Origin: Saccharicrinis sp050296935
Lineage (GTDB): Bacteria > Bacteroidota > Bacteroidia > Bacteroidales > Marinilabiliaceae
Assembly (NCBI GenBank): GCA_050296935.1
Contig: JBNKRV010000290.1
Coordinates: 1-64,000, forward strand
DNA length: 64,000 nucleotides
Reading direction: 5' to 3'
Made by a program: the position numbers and the translations under genes. Below are positions 1-9,276 of the stretch, in pieces. The notes under the pieces are model-generated. The model worked only from the letters and a program-made list of their open reading frames with translations. It ran no database searches and was not told the origin of the DNA. Positions within the stretch are counted from its first letter, which is position 1, and the number at the start of each line of letters is the position of its first letter.

Positions 1-135
1 GCTATGAATGTCACTTATAAATACCGATTTTCTGCGTCATATTTGCTTACCATAGCCCGCTATGCTTTCGCAAACATTCCTTGAAACTCAATATTTATAA
101 GCGATTTGAGCCATTAATTTTATATCGAACTCAGG
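1..135 (-). repeat. Family A palindromic repeat, half copy
   Basis: This stretch is the reverse complement of positions 20814-20948, with one mismatch visible over 135 bases. It ends in ATCGAACTCAGG, the family A terminus, and contains the CATAGC/GCTATG core flanked by TTTGC/GCAAA arms, so it can fold back on itself. It has no coding capacity. The window begins inside it, so its other end cannot be judged. It abuts a family B end at 136-172. Confidence 0.85.
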
Positions 136-172
136 TTTATAGCCAAACATCCGATTTTATGGACAGGCACTA
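136..172 (+). repeat. Family B repeat, right-end fragment
   Basis: The sequence up to GGACAGGCACTA closely matches the right end of the family B copy at 48880-49024, which ends GGACAGACACTA. Only about 37 bases are present and they directly follow the family A end. The fragment therefore looks like a truncated element or one half of a composite. It ends in the TA dinucleotide seen at the other B and C element ends. Confidence 0.6.
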
Positions 173-360
173 AATACAATAATAAATATTCAGGAACTAA
201 TTCGAAATATCATTGTATGAATAAAATAGAATGTTTTTCTTTATATGTTAACATACAATTTAAAAACTAATCCAACTTTTTTAAAGGATTGTTGTTAGTA
301 TACTGTTATACAAATTTCAATCATTTGATAAGTAACAATTACGATATTAAAATTATAAAT

Positions 361-1752
361 ATGCAATACGATTTAGTTGTTCTGGGAAGTGGTCCCGGAG
401 GTTACGTAGGAGCAATAAGAGCTTCACAATTAGGTTTAAAAGTAGCAATTGTAGAAAAGGCAGAGTTAGGTGGTATATGCCTGAATTGGGGATGTATCCC
501 AACAAAGTCTCTATTAAAAAGTGCCTCTGTATTTGAATATTTGCAACATGCCGAATCATATGGAATCAGAATAGAAGGAGAGGCAAAAGCTGATTTTGAA
601 GCCATGGTAAAACGTAGTCGCGGGGTTGCTGATAAAATGAGCAACGGAGTGCAGTTTTTACTTAAGAAAAATAAGATTGACGTAATAAACGGTTTTGGTA
701 AACTAATCGATAACAAAACTGTTGAGGTGAGCAAAGAAGATGGTGCATCAGAAAAAGTTTCCGCTAAAAATATTCTTCTGGCCACAGGAGCTCGTAGCAG
801 AGAACTTCCTTCATTACCCCAGGATGGGGAAAAGGTGATTGGCTACAGAAAGGCTTTAACGCTGGATAAACAACCGAAATCAATGATAGTGGTTGGTTCG
901 GGAGCTATTGGTAGTGAATTTGCTTATTTTTATAATTCAATAGGAACCAAAGTAACATTAGTTGAATATCTGCCGAACATAGTTCCACTTGAAGATGAGG
1001 AAGTATCGAAACAATTAGGCAGATCTTTCAAAAAAGCGGGTATTAACGTGATGACTTCCGCTGAAGTATTAAGTGTTGATACCAGTGGAGATCAGGTGAA
1101 GGCTGTGATTAAAACAAAAAAAGGAGAGGAGACTCACGAAGCTGATATTGTATTGTCTGCCGTTGGTATTGCACCAAATATTGAGGGTATTGGATTAGAG
1201 GAAGTAGGCATTGAAATTGAAAAGGGTAAAGTGAAGGTAGATGCTTATTATCAAACTTCGGTTCAAGGAGTTTATGCTATTGGGGATATTGTTCCGGGGC
1301 AAGCCTTGGCACACGTAGCTTCTGCAGAAGCAATAACCTGTGTTGAAAAAATTGCAGGTCATAGCCCGGAACCTATAGATTATGGGAATATTCCGGGTTG
1401 TACATATACTTCACCAGAAGTTGCTTCGGTAGGAATGACTGAGAAAGCAGCTAAAGAAGCTGGTTACACACTGAAAATTGGTAAATTTCCATTCTCAGCA
1501 TCAGGAAAAGCAAGCGCTGCCGGTCATTCTGATGGTTTTGTGAAATTGATTTTTGACGAAAAATATGGTGAATTATTAGGGGCCCATTTAATTGGTGCCA
1601 ATGTAACTGAGATGATTGCGGAATTAGTGGTAGCTAAGAAATTAGAGACTACGGGGCATGAACTTATAAAATCTGTTCATCCTCACCCAACTATGTCAGA
1701 AGCTATAATGGAGGCAGCAGCAGCTGCATACGATGAAGTGATTCATATTTAG
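361..1752 (+). CDS. lpdA: Dihydrolipoyl dehydrogenase (E3)
   Basis: Flavoprotein disulfide reductase that reoxidises dihydrolipoamide with NAD+ in 2-oxoacid dehydrogenase or glycine-cleavage complexes. From the ATG at 361 it has 463 aa, the usual length. Visible are the FAD-binding GSGPGGY near residue 9, the redox pair C40/C45 in CLNWGC, a second Rossmann motif VVGSGAIGSEFA near 180, and the C-terminal HPHPTMSE with the catalytic His-Glu dyad. The reading frame is open back to 289, but family members start at MQYDLVV, so 361 is preferred. No E1 or E2 gene lies next to it, so which complex it serves cannot be told from here. A hairpin terminator follows. Confidence 0.96.
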   Translation: MQYDLVVLGSGPGGYVGAIRASQLGLKVAIVEKAELGGICLNWGCIPTKSLLKSASVFEYLQHAESYGIRIEGEAKADFEAMVKRSRGVADKMSNGVQFLLKKNKIDVINGFGKLIDNKTVEVSKEDGASEKVSAKNILLATGARSRELPSLPQDGEKVIGYRKALTLDKQPKSMIVVGSGAIGSEFAYFYNSIGTKVTLVEYLPNIVPLEDEEVSKQLGRSFKKAGINVMTSAEVLSVDTSGDQVKAVIKTKKGEETHEADIVLSAVGIAPNIEGIGLEEVGIEIEKGKVKVDAYYQTSVQGVYAIGDIVPGQALAHVASAEAITCVEKIAGHSPEPIDYGNIPGCTYTSPEVASVGMTEKAAKEAGYTLKIGKFPFSASGKASAAGHSDGFVKLIFDEKYGELLGAHLIGANVTEMIAELVVAKKLETTGHELIKSVHPHPTMSEAIMEAAAAAYDEVIHI

Positions 1753-1821
1753 TACTTGCACGAAAACTCAAGAGGCCGATAAAAAGGGAGTTTTCTTACT
1801 GACACTATTAAAAAAAATATT

Positions 1822-1866
1822 AGCCTATAGCAATTATGTTTTATGCATTGCTATAGGCTGTTTTTT
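1822..1866. terminator. Bidirectional terminator between lpdA and the TM2 gene
   Basis: A 13-bp perfect stem (AGCCTATAGCAAT with its complement at 1847-1859) encloses a 12-base loop and is followed by G and a T run on the plus strand. On the minus strand the stem leads into a T-rich run as well, so it can end both convergent genes. A weaker hairpin (GAAAACTC/GAGTTTTC, about 1762-1796) lies just before it. Confidence 0.85.
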
Positions 1867-1872
1867 ATTCTT

Positions 1873-2217
1873 CTAAAATAAATAAGTTTTTATTTCCATC
1901 GCGATACGTTGGTTGTATTCCAGTGTTAATGACTTGTAATTTACTAAATCAACGATTGTTCCGATAAAACACAATCCTGCAGTAAAAAAGTAAAGAATAC
2001 CCATCCCTATTTGATTCAAAATAAACCGGTGAATACCCGATATTCCAAAAAATCCTATTAAAGTCAGAATCAGAATTAATTGAGGATCTTTTCTTCTGGC
2101 TCTGTAAATTAATGAAAACTGTTTTAACTGCTCTTCAGATTTGTCTTTTAGCATACTTTCTAAAATAGTAGCTTCTTCCATGTCAATTTCTGGTAGGTGA
2201 TTTATTATTCTGCTCAT
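1873..2217 (-). CDS. TM2 domain membrane protein
   Basis: A 114-aa protein of unknown biochemical role. Residues 1-45 are charged and probably cytoplasmic. The C-terminal half has two hydrophobic segments (about 48-66 and 72-92) with the TM2 signature GISGIHRFILNQIGMGILYF between them. TM2 proteins are small two-helix inner-membrane proteins. The start ATG overlaps the stop of the upstream DUF2752 gene by 4 bases, so the two are probably translationally coupled. This pairing is common in Bacteroidota. Confidence 0.85.
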   Translation of the reverse strand: MSRIINHLPEIDMEEATILESMLKDKSEEQLKQFSLIYRARRKDPQLILILTLIGFFGISGIHRFILNQIGMGILYFFTAGLCFIGTIVDLVNYKSLTLEYNQRIAMEIKTYLF

Positions 2218-2519
2218 TTTAATGTGATTAAGGGATTTAATTTAAAGATATTATATACTCTTTTGATTAATATAACAACCGCAAAAATTCCTAAAGGGTG
2301 ACTATGGAATGATTTAGCAAATTCACCCCTGACTAAATAACTGATTGAGTGTCCCAGTCCACATCCGGGGCAAAATGAATAACCACTATTTTTTAAAAGG
2401 CATAATGAATAATGGTTTTCAGATTCCGGATTGGAGATAAATAAGATCAAAAGTCCAACAATCCAGGCAAAAGCTTCAATTTGAGAAGGATGAAATATTA
2501 ATTTTCGACCGGTATTCAT
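2214..2519 (-). CDS. DUF2752 small membrane protein
   Basis: A 101-aa protein with hydrophobic segments near residues 15-30 and 75-90 and the DUF2752 hallmark CPGCGLGHS at about 50-58. The paired cysteines suggest metal or redox chemistry, but no function is established. It overlaps the following TM2 gene by 4 bases and forms a two-gene unit with it. Both may work in the inner membrane. Confidence 0.85.
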   Translation of the reverse strand: MNTGRKLIFHPSQIEAFAWIVGLLILFISNPESENHYSLCLLKNSGYSFCPGCGLGHSISYLVRGEFAKSFHSHPLGIFAVVILIKRVYNIFKLNPLITLK

Positions 2520-2537
2520 TTCAATCGTATTAAGTAA

Positions 2538-4439
2538 TTATATGTCCTTTATTTCGTTGGGTATTATAAAGAAAAATGTAGATCCTTTTTTCTCTGTGCT
2601 GTCAAACCATATTTTACCACCCATAATATTCAGAAGTGATTTGGAAATATTTAACCCTAAGCCAACTCCTCCATGGTGTCCGAGGTATACCTGATCAATT
2701 CTCCGGAAACGTTCAAATACAAAACTTTTTAATTCCTGAGGTATCCCTATGCCATGATCTTTTACAGAAAAAAGGCAGTAATTATTATGGAGTAATTCAC
2801 CATCAGTAAAATCTTTAAGCTTCAGGACTTCATTTTTTGTTACAAATTTGTAATTGACCGTAATCGTACCAGAAAATGAATATTTAATAGCATTACTAAT
2901 CAGGTTTTGTAGTATCTGATTCAGTCTTAGTTTATCTACATATAAGTTTTCCTGTAAGTATTCAGTTTTTCGGAGTCGTAATTGTAATTTCGGTTTTTTT
3001 ACCGGATCAATAAACATTATATTTCTTTGAATGAGGCTTTCTAAAAGTGTAGGTAAATGTACATCACTGTAATTTAAATGAATTTCATTGGCATCAATTA
3101 ATGATAAATCCAGAACATCATTTACCAGTCGATCTAGTAAGTAAGAACTTTCATTGATATGTTTGATGTAATTCTGAAGATCTTTATTTTCTATTTCAGC
3201 TGAAAGTATATCTGAAAATCCAATAATAGCGTTTAGCGGGGTTCTGATTTCATGTGAAATATTTGCAATAAGCGATGATTTTATACTTTCAGATTGAACT
3301 GCTTTTTCTGTTGTATTTTCTAATTTGGTTTTTAAGATTCTAAGTTTTCTGTTATTCAGAATCAATATCACAATGATGAGTGTTGCCAGAATTATTAAGG
3401 AATAATAGACCAGAAGCATTTCTTTAAACTGAAGTAAGATACCTGGTGGTTTGTTTACAATAATTGAGTTTCTGGGTAATAAGTTTTTATCCAGATTGAA
3501 TCGCTTCATTTCTTTAAAATTGTAATGAAGAAGAGGGGCTGGATGAGTGATTCTTGTAGTTATTTTTTCGTTATTTATTAATTTAAGAGTAAGTTCCGCA
3601 GCAATTTTCCCATGTTGATCGCCATTATTAATTTCACCTCCTATCAAACCTTTGATATCATCAAACTGTCCGGAAAAAACAGGAACTTTAGATGGTGTTC
3701 CAAGGTTTTTTAAATAGGTTTCATAAGGATTAAATCTATTTCCTGTTGAATAATCCAGATTAAACAAAAACACCATATCATCTTTACCCAACGATTTAAT
3801 GTATTGTGTAATTGAGTCGCTATCGGTTATATTTTTTATTATAAATTGAGGTTGTTCGTATAAATTCTGATACTTTTTAATGAGCGATCGGTATGTGTAA
3901 CTGGTTATTGTTTCATCCAGAAATACATGTGTTCTTTTTCTGTCAGGGAAAAGACGATGCATACTGTAAAAAATTTGTGTGAAATTCCTGAATTCTGCAA
4001 CTCCGTATGCGTCAATAAGTTCAAAGGGGTAGTCCTCAGTGTTTGCAATCCCGGTGAAAATTAGTTGTGAGTTTTTAAAGATCATTGAATCCCTGTAGGC
4101 AAAATAGAAATCTACAGCAAAGTTATCTGAGGCAATAACGTATTTGAAGTTTAATGAATCATATTTGTTGTTTAGATAGGTGTAGAAATGTTTGAAAGAA
4201 TTTTTATTCATGAGACGTTTTGCATCCATAAATTCGGTAAAATAATTTATGGTATTAATTGTATCAAAAACAGATTTGATTCCTTTTGTCACATGGTCTG
4301 TCCATACATATCCAACATGATATGAATTTATGTATAAAACTTTGGTTTTACAAACAGGTATAGTATTCGCCCATGCATTTGAAATAAGAATTACAAATAC
4401 ACATAGCAGAACATATTTCAGAAAAAAAAATCTGAGCAT
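2538..4439 (-). CDS. Sensor histidine kinase with periplasmic ABC-type binding domain
   Basis: A 633-aa membrane kinase. It has a signal or anchor segment at 5-24 and a periplasmic region of about 300 residues that resembles ABC substrate-binding proteins (VLYINSYHVGYVWTD near its start). A transmembrane helix lies at about 340-360, followed by a HisKA domain with NISHEIRTPLNA and a HATPase domain with NLISNAIKY, VKDHGIGIP and GGVGLGLNIS. The phospho-accepting histidine is in SHEIRTP. No receiver domain is fused and no response regulator lies nearby, so it is an orphan kinase. The ligand is unknown. The DUF2752/TM2 pair follows 18 bases downstream and may share its transcript. Confidence 0.88.
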   Translation of the reverse strand: MLRFFFLKYVLLCVFVILISNAWANTIPVCKTKVLYINSYHVGYVWTDHVTKGIKSVFDTINTINYFTEFMDAKRLMNKNSFKHFYTYLNNKYDSLNFKYVIASDNFAVDFYFAYRDSMIFKNSQLIFTGIANTEDYPFELIDAYGVAEFRNFTQIFYSMHRLFPDRKRTHVFLDETITSYTYRSLIKKYQNLYEQPQFIIKNITDSDSITQYIKSLGKDDMVFLFNLDYSTGNRFNPYETYLKNLGTPSKVPVFSGQFDDIKGLIGGEINNGDQHGKIAAELTLKLINNEKITTRITHPAPLLHYNFKEMKRFNLDKNLLPRNSIIVNKPPGILLQFKEMLLVYYSLIILATLIIVILILNNRKLRILKTKLENTTEKAVQSESIKSSLIANISHEIRTPLNAIIGFSDILSAEIENKDLQNYIKHINESSYLLDRLVNDVLDLSLIDANEIHLNYSDVHLPTLLESLIQRNIMFIDPVKKPKLQLRLRKTEYLQENLYVDKLRLNQILQNLISNAIKYSFSGTITVNYKFVTKNEVLKLKDFTDGELLHNNYCLFSVKDHGIGIPQELKSFVFERFRRIDQVYLGHHGGVGLGLNISKSLLNIMGGKIWFDSTEKKGSTFFFIIPNEIKDI

Positions 4440-4586
4440 GATGAAAATTTTCTATTAAGGTAAGGAAAATTGGTTATTTAATCGAGGTGCTTAATATTTT
4501 ATACCGCAGATAAAGTCTGGCTCAATGACATTAAAAATTATATATATTGATTCAGTTTCTTAAAAATAATGTAATTGTGTGGTTTT

Positions 4587-6251
4587 TTAATATTTAAAAC
4601 TACTCCCTCCCAAAAACTCTCTAATAATTGATGTTGGAGGTATATTTTCTTCTTCAATGCGTTTAAAGTAACTGAAAAAATGTAGTAATCTTTTTGCTTC
4701 TGCAAATTCAGGTTTGTTGTTCTCAACTTCAAGTAATATGGGTTCAGCATATGGTTTTAATACCGCGAATTCGTAAAGAAGGGCTGTGTTAAACATGATG
4801 TCAGCCTCCTCCTGGTATGGGAAAATATGTTTTTCTTCGCCGCTACGAACGCTTTGCCAGCGTGATAGTGTTTCAGCAGCACTGTAATTCCGGTATTTGT
4901 AATCTCTTACAATTCTTCGGATTAAGCGATTGTCTGTTGTTGGTATTCTATTGTGGTCATCAATGTTTATTGAGGTTAAGGCTGAGGCATAAATTTTGAA
5001 TTTGAATTTATCGTTGATCATATGTGTTAATCGCGGATTTAGTCCATGTATTCCTTCTATGACCAGAATATGACCTTTATCAAGTCTCATTTTTGTGCCA
5101 TTATAAAAGCGCTGTCCTGTTTCAAATGAGAATTTTGGTAATTCTATTTCCTCTCCTTTTAGAAGCAGTGTAAGGTCCTGGTTAAACTTTTCAATATCCA
5201 GGGCCTCCAACGATTCGAAATCGTATTCTCCATTTTCATCCCTGGGAGTATCTTCCCGGTTTAGAAAGTAATCATCCAGAGACAGAGTGTGTGGTTTTAA
5301 TCCAGAAACCATTAGTTGAATAGCTAATCGCTTACTAAATGTAGTTTTACCGCTTGAAGATGGTCCACTTATTAATATGATACGAACAGTTTCTCCTTTT
5401 TCAGATATTAAATCAGCAATCTGTCCAATCTTTTTTTCATGTAGTGCCTCAGATACTTTTATTAACCTTTCAGCAGTATTTTGTTTTTGCTGGTGGTTTA
5501 AATCATTAATATTAGTAATGTTCAATACCTTATTCCAGTTGCTGAATTCCTGAAATATCTCAAACATTTTATTTTGTATTACCAGGGTTTCAACCTGTTC
5601 CGGTTCAAATCTTTTAGGTATTTGTAAAAGAATTCCGTTATAGTATTTATTTACATCAAATACTTCTAAATATCCTGTTGAAGGAACCAGATATCCATAA
5701 AATGATCCTATTGAATCATCCAGTTTATAATAGGAGGAATAAGACTGACCACGACTCTTCATTAAACCGATCTTATCTTCAAATCCATATTTACTAAAAA
5801 GTTTAATTACTTTTTCGGTTTCTTTCTGAATGTATTTAAAAGGAATGTCCTGATGTACTAATCTGCGCATGCATTCAGCAATCTCAGCAACTTCTTCAAC
5901 AGTCATATCTGTATTTCCTCTGAGTTCGCAATACACTCCTTTTGACACAGAGTGCTCTACTCTTAGCCTGGTGCCGGGAAAGGTTTGTTCAATAGCATGA
6001 TATAACAGAAAGGATAAACTCCGGATATACATCCGCATTCCGTCAGGATGGGTGATATCAATAAATTCAATGGTTTTAGGGTGGAATATCTCAAAGGACA
6101 ATTGTTCCAGCTGGTTGTTAACCAGTGCTCCCGGAATTCTGCTTTTTAATTGGATATTTTGATCAATTAAAATTTCCTGTAAGGTTGTGCCTCGCTGATA
6201 TTTTTTATATGTATTGTTATTTATACACTTAATTTGAATTTTTTCTCCCAT
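4587..6251 (-). CDS. TGS/ThrRS-like domain fused to uridine kinase-like P-loop kinase
   Basis: A 554-aa protein. Residues 1-60 look like a TGS domain. About 65-210 resembles the threonyl-tRNA synthetase editing/second additional region (HPDGMRMYIRSLSFLLYHA, RVEHSVSKGVYCEL). The C-terminal half is a uridine kinase/phosphoribulokinase-like ATPase with Walker A GPSSSGKTTFSK at about 297 and the downstream LSLDDYFLNREDTPRD substrate motif. Bacteroidota annotations call such proteins nucleoside kinases, so phosphorylation of uridine or a related nucleoside is plausible but unproven. The role of the tRNA-synthetase-like part is unknown. It starts 27 bases after the stop of uvrA and is probably cotranscribed with it. 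Confidence 0.85.
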   Translation of the reverse strand: MGEKIQIKCINNNTYKKYQRGTTLQEILIDQNIQLKSRIPGALVNNQLEQLSFEIFHPKTIEFIDITHPDGMRMYIRSLSFLLYHAIEQTFPGTRLRVEHSVSKGVYCELRGNTDMTVEEVAEIAECMRRLVHQDIPFKYIQKETEKVIKLFSKYGFEDKIGLMKSRGQSYSSYYKLDDSIGSFYGYLVPSTGYLEVFDVNKYYNGILLQIPKRFEPEQVETLVIQNKMFEIFQEFSNWNKVLNITNINDLNHQQKQNTAERLIKVSEALHEKKIGQIADLISEKGETVRIILISGPSSSGKTTFSKRLAIQLMVSGLKPHTLSLDDYFLNREDTPRDENGEYDFESLEALDIEKFNQDLTLLLKGEEIELPKFSFETGQRFYNGTKMRLDKGHILVIEGIHGLNPRLTHMINDKFKFKIYASALTSINIDDHNRIPTTDNRLIRRIVRDYKYRNYSAAETLSRWQSVRSGEEKHIFPYQEEADIMFNTALLYEFAVLKPYAEPILLEVENNKPEFAEAKRLLHFFSYFKRIEEENIPPTSIIREFLGGSSFKY

Positions 6252-6278
6252 TGGATTTGATGTTTTTTGGTTCGGTTA

Positions 6279-9146
6279 TTATTGATTTAATTCCATCTCT
6301 AAATACCTGGCTGTGTAACTTTCTTTTATTCTGGCCACCTCTTCAGGTGTTCCTTCGCAAAGTATCTCACCTCCAAAACGTCCTCCTTCTTTGCCAATAT
6401 CAATCACATAATCAGCTACTTTTATTACATCCAGGTTGTGTTCAATAACAATAACAGTATTACCTTTATCAACCAATTTGTTTAATACATCCAGTAATAC
6501 CCTTATGTCTTCAAAATGTAAACCGGTTGTAGGTTCATCAAGAATATAAATAGTTTTACCAGTATCTTTTTTGGCTAACTCACTTGCCAGTTTCACCCTT
6601 TGCGATTCACCACCGGACAAGGTGGTTGAAGGTTGCCCCAGTGTTATGTATCCTAGTCCCACCTGCTTTATAACCTTAAGTTTATGAGCAATCTGAGGGA
6701 TGTTTTCGAAGAATTCAACAGCCTGATTGATTGTCATATTCAATACATCGCTGATTGATTTTCCTTTATATCTGACTTCCAGTGTTTCCCTGTTATATCG
6801 CTTACCACTACATTCTGGGCACTCCACCATAACATCTGGTAAGAAATTCATTTCTATGACCTGAACGCCTCCTCCTTTACATGTTTCACAACGACCACCA
6901 GCCATGTTAAATGAAAAACGTCCGGGCTTGTAATTCCTGATTTTAGATTCGGGCAGACCGGTGAATAGCTTTCTGATTTCATCAAACACCTTAGTGTAAG
7001 TGGCCGGGTTTGATCTGGGAGTTCTTCCAAGAGGCGATTGATCAACGTCAACCACTTTATCCACATGTTTCAAGCCATCAATTTTTTCATAAGCCAACGG
7101 ATCTTTAACCGAATTATAAACATGTTGATTTAAAATCGGATATAAGGTTTCGTTGATCAAAGTTGATTTGCCACTTCCGGAAACTCCGGATATACAGATG
7201 AATTTTCCTAAAGGAAAGGTAGCTGTAACGGATTTTAAATTATTTCCTGATGCCTTATGCAGTACCAGCTTCTTTCCATTTCCACTGCGTCGTTTTTCTG
7301 GAACTTTAATGCATTTTTTGTTGTTCAGGTAATCGGCAGTTAAGGTGTTTTGTTGCAATACCTGCAATGGAGTCCCTTTTGCAACAATTTCACCCCCATG
7401 AATTCCGGCAAACGGCCCCATGTCAATCAGATAATCAGCCTTAAGCATCATATCCTTGTCATGTTCAACAACCAATACAGTATTGCCTGTATCTCTAAGT
7501 TGTTGCAAGGAATGTATTAATTTATGATTATCCTTTTGATGCAGACCGATACTCGGTTCATCCAGAATATAAAGTACATTAACCAGTTGGGAACCAATTT
7601 GAGTGGCCAGCCTGATTCTTTGGCTTTCACCACCAGATAGAGTCATGGCACTTCTGTTAAGAGATAAATACCCTAATCCAACATCTAACAAAAATCCAAG
7701 CCTGCTTCTGATCTCCTTTAATACTTCAATTGCAATTGCTTTTTGCTTTTTGCTCATGAAGTCTTCAATATTTTTAAACCATTCAGCTAATTCTGTAAGG
7801 TCCATATTGGAAATGTCGGCAATGTTTTTATTGTTTAGTTTAAAGTGAAGGGCTTCTTTATTCAATCTTTGACCATTACAGGCAGAACATGCAGACGAGG
7901 TAACAAACTGCATAGCCCACTTTTTAGCCTTTTTTGAAGTGTCATTATTCTGTTGTTGTAATATGTACTTGATAACACCTTCAAAACTGATAAAGTAATT
8001 GGAAGTAGTTCCTAAGGGTGTGTTTTTTAAGGTGATAGGTTCACTTGATCCATGAAGAATGGTATCTAAAGCTTCCTCAGGAATATCTTTTACGGGTGTT
8101 TTTAATGAAAAATTATGTTTGTCGGCAATTGCCTGTAATTGCCAGAAAATTAAGGTGTTTTTATATCTGCCTAATGGAGTAATAGCTCCATTGTAAATAC
8201 TTAATCCATCATCAGGAATAACCTTTTCAATGTCAACAATATCAGTACTCCCTAAACCTTTACATTTTGAGCACGCACCTTGTGGTGAATTAAAGGAAAA
8301 GGAGTGAGGTGCTGGTTCGTTATATGAAATACCAGTGGTCGGACACATTAATTTTTGAGAATAGAATTTGGCATCGTTGGTATCGCTATCCAGAATCATC
8401 ATAATGCCTTTCCCGTTTTTCATAGCCAGATTTACAGATTCGGATAATCTTTTGGCATCTTTATCAGATACTTTTATCCGGTCAATAACCATTTCAATAC
8501 TGTGGTTTTTGTATCTGTCAAGCTTGTAGCCATGAGTTAATTCAATCACTTTACCATCCACCCTGGCATGTAAGTATCCCTTTTTTCTGATTTGTTCGAA
8601 TAGTTCTTTGTAATGACCTTTTCGATTTTGAACCAGAGGAGCCAACACCATAACGTTCTTCTGGTCAAAGTTCTCATGAATAAGAGTTAATATTTTTTCA
8701 GTGGTATATTTAACCATCTTTTCTCCGGTGTTGTAAGAAAAGGCGTCAGCAGCTCTTGCATATAAAAGCCTCAGGAAATCATATATTTCAGTGATAGTAC
8801 CAACTGTGGATCTGGGATTTTTATTCGTGGTTTTTTGTTCGATAGAAATTACCGGACTCAGACCGGTGATTTTATCTACTTCCGGACGTTCCATGTTACC
8901 CAGAAATTGTCTGGCATAAGCAGAAAAGGTTTCAATATACCTTCTTTGTCCTTCTGCATATATCGTGTCAAAAGCAAGAGAGGATTTACCGCTACCACTC
9001 AATCCTGTAATTACAACTAATTGGTTTCTGGGAAAATCAATGTCAATATTCTGTAAATTATGCACTCTTGCACCCATTACAGATACAAAGCCTTCCTCCA
9101 CTATATCCTCATTCCCGGTATTCAATGTATTTGTATTTTCTTTCAT
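6279..9146 (-). CDS. uvrA: Excinuclease ABC subunit A
   Basis: Damage-recognition ATPase of nucleotide excision repair that loads UvrB. At 955 aa it is full length. Two ABC modules are visible: Walker A GLSGSGKSSLAFDT near 49 with signature LSGGESQRIRLATQ, and GVSGSGKSTLINE with LSGGESQRVKLASEL. Zinc-finger cysteines are present in CSKCKGLG and in CETCKGGG...CPECSG. The first zinc site reads CPTTG where the classic protein has CPxCG, so one ligand is replaced by Thr. The uridine-kinase-like gene follows by 27 bases. No uvrB or uvrC is in the window. A TATCTTTG element lies 37 bases upstream of the start. Confidence 0.96.
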   Translation of the reverse strand: MKENTNTLNTGNEDIVEEGFVSVMGARVHNLQNIDIDFPRNQLVVITGLSGSGKSSLAFDTIYAEGQRRYIETFSAYARQFLGNMERPEVDKITGLSPVISIEQKTTNKNPRSTVGTITEIYDFLRLLYARAADAFSYNTGEKMVKYTTEKILTLIHENFDQKNVMVLAPLVQNRKGHYKELFEQIRKKGYLHARVDGKVIELTHGYKLDRYKNHSIEMVIDRIKVSDKDAKRLSESVNLAMKNGKGIMMILDSDTNDAKFYSQKLMCPTTGISYNEPAPHSFSFNSPQGACSKCKGLGSTDIVDIEKVIPDDGLSIYNGAITPLGRYKNTLIFWQLQAIADKHNFSLKTPVKDIPEEALDTILHGSSEPITLKNTPLGTTSNYFISFEGVIKYILQQQNNDTSKKAKKWAMQFVTSSACSACNGQRLNKEALHFKLNNKNIADISNMDLTELAEWFKNIEDFMSKKQKAIAIEVLKEIRSRLGFLLDVGLGYLSLNRSAMTLSGGESQRIRLATQIGSQLVNVLYILDEPSIGLHQKDNHKLIHSLQQLRDTGNTVLVVEHDKDMMLKADYLIDMGPFAGIHGGEIVAKGTPLQVLQQNTLTADYLNNKKCIKVPEKRRSGNGKKLVLHKASGNNLKSVTATFPLGKFICISGVSGSGKSTLINETLYPILNQHVYNSVKDPLAYEKIDGLKHVDKVVDVDQSPLGRTPRSNPATYTKVFDEIRKLFTGLPESKIRNYKPGRFSFNMAGGRCETCKGGGVQVIEMNFLPDVMVECPECSGKRYNRETLEVRYKGKSISDVLNMTINQAVEFFENIPQIAHKLKVIKQVGLGYITLGQPSTTLSGGESQRVKLASELAKKDTGKTIYILDEPTTGLHFEDIRVLLDVLNKLVDKGNTVIVIEHNLDVIKVADYVIDIGKEGGRFGGEILCEGTPEEVARIKESYTARYLEMELNQ

Positions 9147-9182
9147 AAAGCTTACAATAATTTTCCCAAAAAATTAAGTAAG

Positions 9183-9190
9183 CAAAGATA
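9183..9190 (-). promoter_or_regulatory. Candidate -7 element for uvrA
   Basis: On the minus strand this reads TATCTTTG, matching the Bacteroidota consensus TAnnTTTG. It is 37 bases upstream of the uvrA start, leaving room for a short leader. No clear TTG box was seen at the usual spacing, so this is a partial match only. Confidence 0.35.
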
Positions 9191-9238
9191 GAAAACATTT
9201 ACAGGAATATGGCCTGTGGGTATGCTAAAAGATGCTAA

Positions 9239-9269
9239 CCTGAATTCTAAAATTCAAATCGAACTCAGG
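9239..9269. repeat. Minimal family A palindrome
   Basis: A 31-base imperfect palindrome in the spacer between a transglycosylase gene and uvrA. It begins CCTGAATTC and ends ATCGAACTCAGG, the same end sequences as the larger family A elements at 20814 and 38105. It lacks the internal CATAGC core, so it looks like a deletion remnant or an isolated terminal pair. Confidence 0.55.
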
Positions 9270-9276
9270 CTGCAAG

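Noticed and set aside
402..785. Minus-strand open frame opposite lpdA
   Set aside because: Antisense to the conserved FAD-binding part of lpdA, with no domain or start context.
4538..4750. Short minus-strand frame at the end of the kinase gene
   Set aside because: Overlaps the last part of the nucleoside kinase-like gene in another frame, low complexity, no support.
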